Part shown: in pieces, positions 6,185 to 12,663 of the stretch
How positions within the stretch are numbered: the first letter of the stretch is position 1
How the letters are laid out: every line of letters starts with the position of its first letter
Assembly: GCA_005879045.1 (NCBI GenBank)
Contig: VBLV01000121.1
Coordinates: forward strand, 599-13,443
Length of the DNA stretch: 12,845 bases
DNA from: Methanobacteriota archaeon
GTDB lineage: Archaea; Thermoplasmatota; Thermoplasmata; RBG-16-68-12
Direction of reading: 5' to 3'
Notes under the pieces: model-generated
Databases searched by the model: none
Seen by the model: only the letters and a program-made list of their open reading frames with translations
Told to the model about the DNA's origin: nothing
Made by a program: the position numbers and the translations under genes

Positions 6185-6875
6185 CGGGACCCTCGTCTCC
6201 TTATCGGTTCAACGGGAGACCGCGCTCCCAGACGACCGCGTCATGGGGATCCTGAAAGGACTCGTGTCCGATTCGACGAATCACGTCGTGCTCGTGAGCG
6301 GCCGGCCGCGACGGGATTTGGAGCCCTGGTTCGGGGAGCTCCCGTTGACGCTCATCGCGGAACACGGCGCCTGGGTCCGCGACCGCGGGGATCGGGAGTG
6401 GCGGTCCACGCTGCCACTCGAGGAAGGATGGAAGGTCCGCGTGCGACCGGTGATGGAGCGTTTCCTCGATCAGGTCCCAGGCTCGTCCCTCGAGGAGAAA
6501 GATTTCTCAATCGCGTGGCACTATCGTGCGGCGGATGTGGAGTCCGGGACCCTCGCGGCGAAGGACCTCGTCGACATCCTGACCACCCTGACCGCGAACT
6601 TCGATCTTCAGGTCCTGCCGGGGAACAAGGTCGTCGAGATCCGCCGCGGCGGGGTGAACAAAGGCACTCACTTCGCGACGCATCTGGCCCGCGAACCGTG
6701 GGACTTTATCCTGGCGGCGGGCGACGACTGGACGGACGAGGCGTTGTTCGCTGCGCTCCCTCCGAGTGCGTTCTCCATCCGGGTTGGAATCACGGCGTCG
6801 TCCGCCCGGCTCAACGTGGAGAGCGTGGCTGCGATCCTCGACCTGCTCGAGTCGCTGGTTACCGCCACGCGGTGA
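5913..6875 (+). CDS. otsB: Trehalose-6-phosphate phosphatase (HAD superfamily) with an N-terminal remnant of OtsA
   Basis: Residues 1-60 from GTG 5913 (NPNDVEDVVGAIHRALTMPLEE to RTWAMRFLERL) are the displaced C-terminal end of the OtsA domain. From about residue 84 a full OtsB-type HAD phosphatase follows: motif I LFDYDGTL with nucleophile Asp89 and Asp91, motif II LVSGR, then AEHGAW, GVNKGTH with the conserved lysine, and the acidic GDDWTDEALF. It removes phosphate from trehalose-6-phosphate to give trehalose, a compatible solute and stress protectant. Bases just before the GTG read AAGGAG (5903-5908) with 4 nt spacing, which could work as a Shine-Dalgarno site and allow separate translation of this part despite the frameshift. 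The stop at 6873-6875 is normal. The phosphatase domain looks intact, so selection has kept it or the break is recent or artefactual. Confidence 0.88.
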   Translation: MNPNDVEDVVGAIHRALTMPLEEQAWRIRAMQDRLRRYDARTWAMRFLERLDDAVRLSEDLTSKRLSDAHRKEIRQAYRKAARRLLLFDYDGTLVSLSVQRETALPDDRVMGILKGLVSDSTNHVVLVSGRPRRDLEPWFGELPLTLIAEHGAWVRDRGDREWRSTLPLEEGWKVRVRPVMERFLDQVPGSSLEEKDFSIAWHYRAADVESGTLAAKDLVDILTTLTANFDLQVLPGNKVVEIRRGGVNKGTHFATHLAREPWDFILAAGDDWTDEALFAALPPSAFSIRVGITASSARLNVESVAAILDLLESLVTATR

Positions 6876-6967
6876 CCTTTCGGCGCGTCATCTCATGGCC
6901 CGCGTCACGAGGCCGATGGCAAGGGACCACGGTGTCGCGTGAAACGCGGAACTCGGAGCGAAGTCTC

Positions 6968-6975
6968 TTTGTACA
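6968..6975 (+). promoter_or_regulatory. Weak TATA-like box for the MFS gene
   Basis: TTTGTACA is the best box-like run in the 124-bp gap after otsB and ends 24 nt before the ATG at 7000. It is a poor match to consensus; the spacing is the main support. Confidence 0.3.
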
Positions 6976-6999
6976 GGGGCATGCGTCGGTGCGGCCCGA

Positions 7000-8133
7000 A
7001 TGGTCTCTGCCCCGCCGGCCCCGCCACCGTTTCGGGTCTCCCAGCGCTTCCGGTATCGCGAGTTGCTCGGGCTCGTGGCGGTCCAGTCGTTCGGCAACCA
7101 GATGACCGGCAGTTTCTGGATTGTCTACTTGGTGAGCCGACCGGTCGACTTCCGGGTCGCGACTCTCCTGTGGGTCATCGCATTCCTCACGGCGGCTCTT
7201 GGGGTCCTCCTCATGGCGCGCGGGCGGCCGATTCCCGCGAGGACGAGCATGACCGTCGGCCTCGCAACGATGGCCGCGGGTCACTTCGCCTTCGCGTTCC
7301 TGCCGGCGAACTGGGTCGTCTTGGTCGGCGGGATAGCCTTCGGCGTTTACCTGCCGCTGTTCTGGCTCCCCATGAATTCCTTGCTCGTCCGAGAAACGAG
7401 TCCGGCGAACCGTGCAGGCCGCCTGGCGGGCGTCACCGCGACCTTCACGACGGTCGCCGTCGTCGCACCCGTCCTCGGCGGGTATCTGGCCGTCACCGTG
7501 GGATTTCGGTTCCTCTTCTCGCTCGGAGGACTTATCCTCGCCGCCAACCTCATCCGTGCGCGCCGACTCGTGCCGCGAGAGGAGTCGTTCTCCTACGTCA
7601 TTAATTTGCGGCGGATGGGCTCGCGGACCGCCCTCGCATTCGCGGGACAGGGAGGCGTCGACGGATTGCTCTCCGTGGCCACGCCGCTCGGCTCGTTTCT
7701 CCTGACCCGGGATTCGTTCGCCCTCGGGCTCCTGTTCGCGCTCTTCTCGCTTGCGGCCGGCATCGCCGCGGTCGTGCTCGGCCGCGTATCGGATCGAGTG
7801 AAGGCCCGGAGTCCCTTTCTCCTCCTGGGACCGGCCCTTTCCGTCCCTGCGTGCCTCCTCGCGTTCGCATCGCGGGACCTCGGATCCTTCGCCTTCGCCA
7901 TCGGTTGGCTCTCGATGACCTCCGTGGTTGCGCCGTCGTTCATCTACACGATCCTCGTGGATCGCATGGAAGACTCGATCCCAGCCGTCACCGCGACGCG
8001 GGAGTTCATCCTGAACACGAGCCGCTCCGTCGCGCTGTTCGCGGGGCTCCTCGTGCTCGCGTCCGGCGGCGATGTGTACGCTCTGTACTTGCTCGTCGGC
8101 GGAGTGATTCTCCTCGAGGCACTCGCGAAGTGA
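7000..8133 (+). CDS. Major facilitator superfamily-like membrane transporter
   Basis: The 377-residue protein is strongly hydrophobic with roughly ten to twelve membrane helices separated by short charged loops, in the usual six-plus-six MFS layout. The N-terminal half includes ELLGLVAVQSFGNQMTGSFWIVYLV and the half-way loop near residues 190-205 is basic (RARRLVPREESF). A short cytosolic loop, LGRVSDRVKARSP, between later helices resembles the MFS loop motif G-x-x-x-D-R/K. The N-terminal 15 residues are proline-rich and probably cytosolic. I cannot name the substrate. It lies after the trehalose genes with its own weak promoter-like box and ends only 3 bp from the stop of the convergent receptor gene. 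Drug or metabolite efflux is the family's commonest role, but nothing here settles it. Confidence 0.8.
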   Translation: MVSAPPAPPPFRVSQRFRYRELLGLVAVQSFGNQMTGSFWIVYLVSRPVDFRVATLLWVIAFLTAALGVLLMARGRPIPARTSMTVGLATMAAGHFAFAFLPANWVVLVGGIAFGVYLPLFWLPMNSLLVRETSPANRAGRLAGVTATFTTVAVVAPVLGGYLAVTVGFRFLFSLGGLILAANLIRARRLVPREESFSYVINLRRMGSRTALAFAGQGGVDGLLSVATPLGSFLLTRDSFALGLLFALFSLAAGIAAVVLGRVSDRVKARSPFLLLGPALSVPACLLAFASRDLGSFAFAIGWLSMTSVVAPSFIYTILVDRMEDSIPAVTATREFILNTSRSVALFAGLLVLASGGDVYALYLLVGGVILLEALAK

Positions 8134-8136
8134 TCG

Positions 8137-10161
8137 CTACAGCGGCCGCATCGGTTCCTTCGGGACGATCACGACTCGGATGACAGGACCAGGACCCTCA
8201 GGCTGTTCGACGATCGGTTCCGGTTCCGCGGCCGCGTGCCGCTTCCAGTCGCCGCGATGGTAACGCTCGCGCCGGGCGAATAATTGAACCATCGCGTCGA
8301 TCCCGAGCAGGTCTTCGTTCATCCCGGACCACCATTGGAGCCGGTCCCCGTATCGCTCCTCGATGTCGGCGAGGAAATCCCGGAGGCTTGTGGAAAGACG
8401 ATTCCGGATTGGGCCCGATCCGATCGCAGCGACGTACACGTGTTCGGAGCGCTCCAGGGCGACCGTCTTGCTTCCGATTTCGAATTGCCTCAACCCCCCG
8501 ATTTCCTCCTGGAACACGTCCTGGGCGAAGGACATGATGGCCGTTAGCATGCCGGCGAGAATATCAGCGTCCCCGTGTGAATCTCGACGGCCTGTCGTGT
8601 GCGCGATCAGGAGTCCTTCGCGGTTGATGAGGAAGAGGTCCTCGATTCGGAAGGCGTGGTTCGCGGACTGGCGGAGCGCGATGAATCCGGCGAGGGCAAG
8701 GGCCCCCGCGAGCAGCACCAACCCGGGCCAGGGCGCGGTGTACCAGGGCGGCGACGGAGGGACGGCGACGGTCGGCGGTTCGACGGTCACGTTCGCGCTG
8801 CCCCGGACGGTCCCTTGTGCCACCGTCACCACCCCGGTCCCGGGGAGGGTCGGTGCATGGAACGTGGCCGACGTGGCGTTGACGGTGACGAGCTGACCGA
8901 TCGTCGAGGACCAGTTGGCCGCGGTGAGGGCCAGCGGGTTGCCGTCGATGTCCCAGCCCCCCGCCGTGAATACGGCGGTCTGGCCGACGAGGACGCTCGC
9001 GGTCGTTGGCGTGACCGAGATGCGTGCGAGCGTGTCCGGGATGACCAGCGTGACGTTGTCGATCCACGCCGTCATGGACGATTCTTCCGATCCCGTCCGA
9101 TTGAGCCGCAACGAAAAGACGAGGGTGAACGATCCGGTCCCCTGAAGGCCTGCGTCTCCGCTGAGGTCCACGTCGATCGTGCGGGCCCCGGACGCCACGG
9201 GAGATTCGGACCATTCGACCGTGTTGCCGACCACGACTTCCAAGTCCGCAACGACATCCAGCGACTGGGTCGCCTGGAGGTCGAAGAACAGCCGGAGCGA
9301 GTTCGGGCTCCCGCCGGTCGGTGTCGACTTCGTGAACGTCTGGGCGACGCGAGCGCTCTCGGCGAACACCGTGGAATTGAACAACACGACGTCGTCAACG
9401 TAGACGGTGCCGGTCGTCCCCCCGGTTCCAGTGAAGATGATCGCGATGTAGTCGACCTGGGACACATCGAGAGGCGCGTTCAAGTCGAGGGGGTATCGGT
9501 ACCATCCTGCGACCAGCGCGTACTGGCCCAGCGAAATCCCACCGGCCTGGTCTTGGACGTAGACCCATGCCGTCAACGCGCTCGGCGTCGCTCGGTCCAT
9601 CCAGATCGCCAGGCGGTTGTAGCCCGACCAGTTCCATGGGAGCGGATCGTTCCGGATCGCGCCCGCCCACTGATTGTTCTGAGCGATCGTTACGTCGTCA
9701 CGCAGGGACCCGTTCGCTTCCTTCCGGATCGCGGTTTCCTGGGACAGGTTGCTGGCAGACTGCGGGTTGGAGACGAGGCTCGTCCACGGAGTCGTGCCCA
9801 AGACGTCGTCCATCGAATCGAATCGGAGGACCGGTTCCGTGTGGCCGAGCCGCGCTCGGGAGGTCGGATCGCGGGACGAGGTCACCGCGCCGGTCGTCCC
9901 ATTCGTGTAGTTCCAAGGGCCGGGGATCGCGTCGAACATGCCGTCCGCGATGAGATTCGTGGCATTCCGAACCAACCGCGGATTGGACTTCGCGACGACG
10001 TCTCCGGCGGGATGTGCGCCTGAGGACGCTCGGTCATTCGCGGGTCCAACGGAACCCACTCCGGCGTGCGTCACGCCCACCGGGCCGAAGACAAATGGAA
10101 CGAGGATCGCCGCCGCGAGGGTGACCAGGAGGACGGCCGCGGGATACGTGTCGGTCTTCAC
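8137..10161 (-). CDS. Cell-surface receptor-like protein: two beta-sandwich domains, Ig-like domain, TM helix, cytosolic roadblock-like domain
   Basis: The 674-residue protein starts with a signal or anchor helix (about 8-30). Two beta-sandwich, jelly-roll-like regions follow: about 65-262, ending GTVYVDDVVLFNS, and about 265-375, ending AWIDNVTLVIP; such VYVDDV/WIDNV ends are typical of carbohydrate-binding modules. Residues 378-461 look like a bacterial Ig-like (BIG2-type) domain (ISVTPTTASVLVGQTAVFTA). A TM helix lies at 479-497. The cytosolic part 503-635 (IEDLFLINREGLLIAH, ILAGMLTAIMSFAQDVF, EIGSKTVALERSEHVYVAAIG) resembles the roadblock/longin fold; the last 40 residues are proline/glutamate-rich. 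I count 12 N-x-S/T sequons, all before the second TM helix and none after it, which supports the topology. It could sense or bind surface glycans and signal to a small GTPase. The architecture is read by eye; the ligand is unknown. Confidence 0.82.
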   Translation of the reverse strand: MKTDTYPAAVLLVTLAAAILVPFVFGPVGVTHAGVGSVGPANDRASSGAHPAGDVVAKSNPRLVRNATNLIADGMFDAIPGPWNYTNGTTGAVTSSRDPTSRARLGHTEPVLRFDSMDDVLGTTPWTSLVSNPQSASNLSQETAIRKEANGSLRDDVTIAQNNQWAGAIRNDPLPWNWSGYNRLAIWMDRATPSALTAWVYVQDQAGGISLGQYALVAGWYRYPLDLNAPLDVSQVDYIAIIFTGTGGTTGTVYVDDVVLFNSTVFAESARVAQTFTKSTPTGGSPNSLRLFFDLQATQSLDVVADLEVVVGNTVEWSESPVASGARTIDVDLSGDAGLQGTGSFTLVFSLRLNRTGSEESSMTAWIDNVTLVIPDTLARISVTPTTASVLVGQTAVFTAGGWDIDGNPLALTAANWSSTIGQLVTVNATSATFHAPTLPGTGVVTVAQGTVRGSANVTVEPPTVAVPPSPPWYTAPWPGLVLLAGALALAGFIALRQSANHAFRIEDLFLINREGLLIAHTTGRRDSHGDADILAGMLTAIMSFAQDVFQEEIGGLRQFEIGSKTVALERSEHVYVAAIGSGPIRNRLSTSLRDFLADIEERYGDRLQWWSGMNEDLLGIDAMVQLFARRERYHRGDWKRHAAAEPEPIVEQPEGPGPVIRVVIVPKEPMRPL

Positions 10162-10177
10162 TGTCGTGTGCCTCGGC

Positions 10178-10194
10178 GGCCTCTTGTCGAGGCC
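10178..10194 (-). other. Hairpin in the 5' leader of the receptor gene (proximal)
   Basis: GGCCTC-TTGTC-GAGGCC is a perfect 6-bp inverted repeat with a 5-nt loop. It lies 17 nt upstream of the ATG on the minus strand, where it could hinder or time ribosome access. Confidence 0.45.
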
Positions 10195-10223
10195 AATCTC
10201 CCCAGGCCCAACGTCCTACCCCT

Positions 10224-10240
10224 CCCCCGCGGTCCGGGGG
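10224..10240 (-). other. Hairpin in the 5' leader of the receptor gene (distal)
   Basis: CCCCCG-CGGTC-CGGGGG is a perfect 6-bp all-GC inverted repeat with a 5-nt loop. If transcription starts about 24 nt past the TTTAAG box, this hairpin would sit at the very 5' end of the mRNA and might protect it. Confidence 0.45.
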
Positions 10241-10265
10241 CCTCGCTTCGTTCGGGGTGGCGGGG

Positions 10266-10271
10266 CTTAAA
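10266..10271 (-). promoter_or_regulatory. TATA-like box for the receptor gene
   Basis: Minus-strand TTTAAG within ACGTTTAAGCC is the best box upstream of 10161. It would give a leader of about 80 nt with two hairpins, unlike the leaderless pattern of neighbouring genes. Confidence 0.45.
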
Positions 10272-10318
10272 CGTATCGGCGCCATTCCTGGCTTTGCCAG
10301 ATTCGCGCCTCGAAGACG

Positions 10319-10393
10319 TTATAGGGACTCGCCCCTGACCGGAGCGCGGATGCGCTCGGGGAGCCGGCGCGGCCGCGCGGCATTTTCATGCCG
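10319..10393 (+). promoter_or_regulatory. Promoter-like box and two hairpins upstream of the UbiA-family gene
   Basis: TTATAG at 10319-10324 is a possible TATA box. Downstream lie two perfect inverted repeats: GAGCGC-GGAT-GCGCTC (10342-10357) and CGGCAT-TTTC-ATGCCG (10378-10393). If the box is used, the leader would be about 65 nt and carry at least the second hairpin. Alternatively the T-rich run CATTTTC at 10381-10387, 26 nt before the ATG, may itself be the box of a leaderless mRNA. Confidence 0.35.
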
Positions 10394-10413
10394 GGGTTGC
10401 CGATGTCCCTGCG

Positions 10414-11457
10414 ATGGGTCTCATATCTGATATCCGAGGGACGAAGGAGCTCCACCTCTCGCCGAGCGACCTGTCGGAGCTGATTGTCAGCATCGGCGGC
10501 GTGAAGTTTTGGATCGTCTCCGTCGCGCCGTTGTACATCGGGTGGGTGCTCGCGCAACCCGCGGGCCTGAGACATCTTTTCGTCGATGACCTTCGCGTCG
10601 TGCTCGGCATGATCGTCGTCGGTCCGCTGCTCGGGACCTTCACGTTGCTGCTGAACGTGTACCACGACATGGGGACGACCGACCGCGTCAATCCCCGCAA
10701 GAAATATGTCCAGGTCGTCGAGGAATTGATCGGCGAAGGACTGATGGAGCGGGACACGCTCCTCCTGGCCGCGTTCGGCTTCGCGGCCATGGGCCTCGTC
10801 CTCGCCGCCTATGTGTCGGGGAGTCTCGTCCGGTACAGCCCCGGCAGCGGAGGCGGCGTGTTCACGTCTCTCGTCGGGACGCAAGGGTTCCTTGTGTTGA
10901 CGATTCTGATCATTGCCCTCTCGTTCGCCTACTCGGTTCCAGGCATCCATTGGAAAGGCGTCGCTGGGATGGACCTCCTCACGAACATGGTCGGATTCGG
11001 GGTCCTCTGCCCGCTCTCCGGCTGGGTTCTCATCCGGCCCATCGAATCCGCGCCCTGGTGGTTCATCGGGACGATCGCCCTATTCCTCGGTGCGCTCTAT
11101 GCGCCGACGACCGCATCCGACTACGCTGCCGATCGCGCCTTCGGAATCCGCACGATGGCCGTGCGACTCGGCGTGAACCGCACGCTGTTCATCGGCTTCG
11201 TCCTCCAGGTCCTCTCGGTCGCATTCCTATTGTTGGGCTGGGCGCTCCGATTGTTCCCGTTCGACGGACCCGCGTACGACGCGATGGGGGACTTGTGGCC
11301 CTTCCTGGCGCTACAGGTCCTGTTCTACGGAGTCTTCATTCGACGTGCCACGGTCGGTCGGATATGGGCACTGCTCTTGCTCCTCTCGATTCTCCAAGCG
11401 CTCGGCGTGATCCTCATGCTCTGGCGGTTTGTCGGAGAGCATGCCTGGTTGCCCTGA
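10414..11457 (+). CDS. UbiA-family membrane prenyltransferase
   Basis: The 347-residue protein has about eight to nine membrane helices. The first aspartate-rich motif is NVYHDMGTTD (81-90), a variant of NDxxDxxxD with Val at the second position and the last Asp shifted by one. The second is DYAADRAFGIRTMAVRLG (Asp216, Asp220), a close match to DxxxDRxxGxRTxxVRLG. YSVPGIHWKGVAGMD is the usual loop after the fourth helix. Members transfer prenyl groups from diphosphates onto quinone rings, heme, glycerol phosphates, chlorophylls or carotenoids; the acceptor here cannot be read from sequence. ATG 10414 is the first start in this frame after the leader hairpins. The next gene encodes a Rieske protein 119 bp downstream, which hints at quinone or heme metabolism for respiration but could be chance. 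A lipid or carotenoid role is also possible. Confidence 0.85.
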   Translation: MGLISDIRGTKELHLSPSDLSELIVSIGGVKFWIVSVAPLYIGWVLAQPAGLRHLFVDDLRVVLGMIVVGPLLGTFTLLLNVYHDMGTTDRVNPRKKYVQVVEELIGEGLMERDTLLLAAFGFAAMGLVLAAYVSGSLVRYSPGSGGGVFTSLVGTQGFLVLTILIIALSFAYSVPGIHWKGVAGMDLLTNMVGFGVLCPLSGWVLIRPIESAPWWFIGTIALFLGALYAPTTASDYAADRAFGIRTMAVRLGVNRTLFIGFVLQVLSVAFLLLGWALRLFPFDGPAYDAMGDLWPFLALQVLFYGVFIRRATVGRIWALLLLLSILQALGVILMLWRFVGEHAWLP

Positions 11458-11563
11458 CCGAGCGAATGCTCGATGACCGGGCCGCATTCCCGTACCCATA
11501 GTATGTACCAGACCTTCAACCGGTCCGCGCATTTTCTTTCGCCGGCCCCGATCCTTGAAGAGC

Positions 11564-11568
11564 GGAGG
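11564..11568 (+). promoter_or_regulatory. Shine-Dalgarno site for the Rieske gene
   Basis: GGAGG lies 8 nt before the TTG at 11577. A stop codon in the same frame at 11556-11558 and the absence of any ATG or GTG between make this TTG the only start that keeps the Tat signal. Confidence 0.65.
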
Positions 11569-11576
11569 GAACGCGA

Positions 11577-12338
11577 TTGTCTGAGGACAACGATGCGGAG
11601 ACGCCGCGACCGTGGACCCGGCGGGATTTGGTCAAGCTCGGTCTCGCCGCGGGCGGAGCGGCGGCGGCCGGCGGTCTCGGAGTCGGTCTGGCTGGCACCC
11701 TGCTCAAGGCTCCGGCTGCGCCGGTACACCAACCCCAGAGCACGATCCGGTACACCCGATTCCCGACGGACGAATGGTGGAACGCGCTCGAAGGCCAGTC
11801 GGTGAAGGTCACCGATTTCCAGGAGTGGCAAGGGGCGACCGGCGTCTGGGATGGTGAGTTCGTCGATGGAAAGCTCGTCGCGGGGACCGGGTATCCGGTC
11901 CTCATAATCCGCGTGAAACGAGACGACTCGGTATTCTCAGCGCCGACCGACGTCGCGGTTCCTTCCGGTTTCAACCTGTACTACGACGATCCCGCGCGGG
12001 ACATCCGCATCGTGGTCGTCTACGATCGGTGTGCGCATCTGTGCTGCTATCCCGGATGGCAAGTCGTCCAGAATCCGCCGCCCGCGCGGGACTACCTCAG
12101 CCCGGCACCGACGTACCAGGTGTTCGGCATCGATCCGATCTACTGCCTCTGTCATGGGTCGCAGTACGATCCGATGCTGCTCGTCAAGAATCTCAACGAC
12201 AAGAACGGCGTGGAGTTCGTCGGGCCTTCGCGAGTCCATGGCCCGGCGAGTCGAGCGATTCCTGTCTTCGCGGTCCGCGCCGTCGACGACGTACTCCAAG
12301 GGGCGATGGTGGACGCTCGTTGGTACGCGTATTGCTGA
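11577..12338 (+). CDS. Rieske [2Fe-2S] protein with Tat signal/anchor
   Basis: The 253-residue protein begins with a twin-arginine motif TRRDLVKLGLAAGG (Arg15-Arg16) followed by an alanine/glycine-rich helix (about 18-43), so the folded cluster domain is exported and probably stays anchored outside the membrane. The cluster motifs are CAHLCC (Cys152, His154 as ligands, Cys157 for the disulfide) and CLCHGSQYD (Cys190, His193 as ligands, Cys192 for the disulfide). The paired disulfide cysteines indicate a high-potential Rieske type, as in cytochrome bc1/b6f-like or SoxF-type complexes, rather than a ferredoxin. The protein is longer than a minimal Rieske domain, with an inserted loop (about 158-180) between the two motifs. 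It starts at TTG with a good Shine-Dalgarno site. No cytochrome b gene is next to it; the upstream UbiA-family enzyme could make a quinone or heme for the same chain. Family call firm. Confidence 0.93.
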   Translation: MSEDNDAETPRPWTRRDLVKLGLAAGGAAAAGGLGVGLAGTLLKAPAAPVHQPQSTIRYTRFPTDEWWNALEGQSVKVTDFQEWQGATGVWDGEFVDGKLVAGTGYPVLIIRVKRDDSVFSAPTDVAVPSGFNLYYDDPARDIRIVVVYDRCAHLCCYPGWQVVQNPPPARDYLSPAPTYQVFGIDPIYCLCHGSQYDPMLLVKNLNDKNGVEFVGPSRVHGPASRAIPVFAVRAVDDVLQGAMVDARWYAYC

Positions 12339-12385
12339 TTCCCGCGCTCGGGCAAATCGGCAGGGAAACGGTCGTGTCGAAAGAC

Positions 12386-12393
12386 TCATATAG
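12386..12393 (+). promoter_or_regulatory. Candidate rRNA promoter (TATA-like box)
   Basis: TCATATAG, preceded by AAAGAC, is the clearest box between the Rieske stop and 16S. Transcription would start near 12416 and give a leader of about 250 nt, usual for archaeal rRNA operons. Confidence 0.4.
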
Positions 12394-12532
12394 CCCGCTC
12401 CGGTATCTGTTGGAAGACTCGGCAAAGGCGACGAAACTATTCGAGTCACCGTCGCCCGAGTCCGTGGTGGCCGCTTTCGGCGAAGGCCCCGATTTGTGAA
12501 GGGCCTCATTCTGATGTGGCCGACACTGTGGA

Positions 12533-12577
12533 GGTTTGAGAAACCCGTACCCTTGCGGGTGCGTGCCCTCTCGAACC
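12533..12577 (+). other. Two-stem inverted repeat in the rRNA leader
   Basis: Outer stem GGTTTGAG (12533-12540) pairs with CTCGAACC (12570-12577) over 8 bp with one G-U. Inside it CGTACCC (12546-12552) pairs with GGGTGCG (12557-12563) over 7 bp with one G-U, around the loop TTGC. It may be a leader processing or folding element of pre-rRNA; a small RNA of its own is possible but has no promoter evidence. Confidence 0.45.
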
Positions 12578-12663
12578 CGACGTTCGCGATCAAGGCAGAG
12601 GTATGTTCGAGCTACCTCGCCAAGATTCCTTTAGATGGCAATAATGTGCGTCGTGCATGATCA

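Larger units (their letters stand above)
12339..12663 (+). other. Intergenic region and probable 16S rRNA leader
   Basis: This 325-bp stretch has no convincing gene. A short GTG-started frame of 41 codons (12374-12499) overlaps the best promoter-like box and is not supported. The stretch holds a TATA-like run near 12386 and a two-stem inverted repeat at 12533-12577. A T-rich run TTTAGATG at 12630-12637 is a weaker promoter candidate. Processing stems flanking the 16S cannot be checked because the 3' partner lies outside the window. Confidence 0.45.

Noticed and set aside
8599..10023. Long plus-strand reading frame (474 codons) opposite the receptor gene
   Set aside because: It is Arg/Gly/Asp-rich with no recognisable domain; the minus strand has signal, sequons, TM helix and cytosolic domain in order.
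12374..12499. 41-codon GTG-started frame between the Rieske gene and 16S
   Set aside because: It is too short to judge, has no Shine-Dalgarno site and overlaps the best candidate rRNA promoter. Comparison with relatives could revive it.
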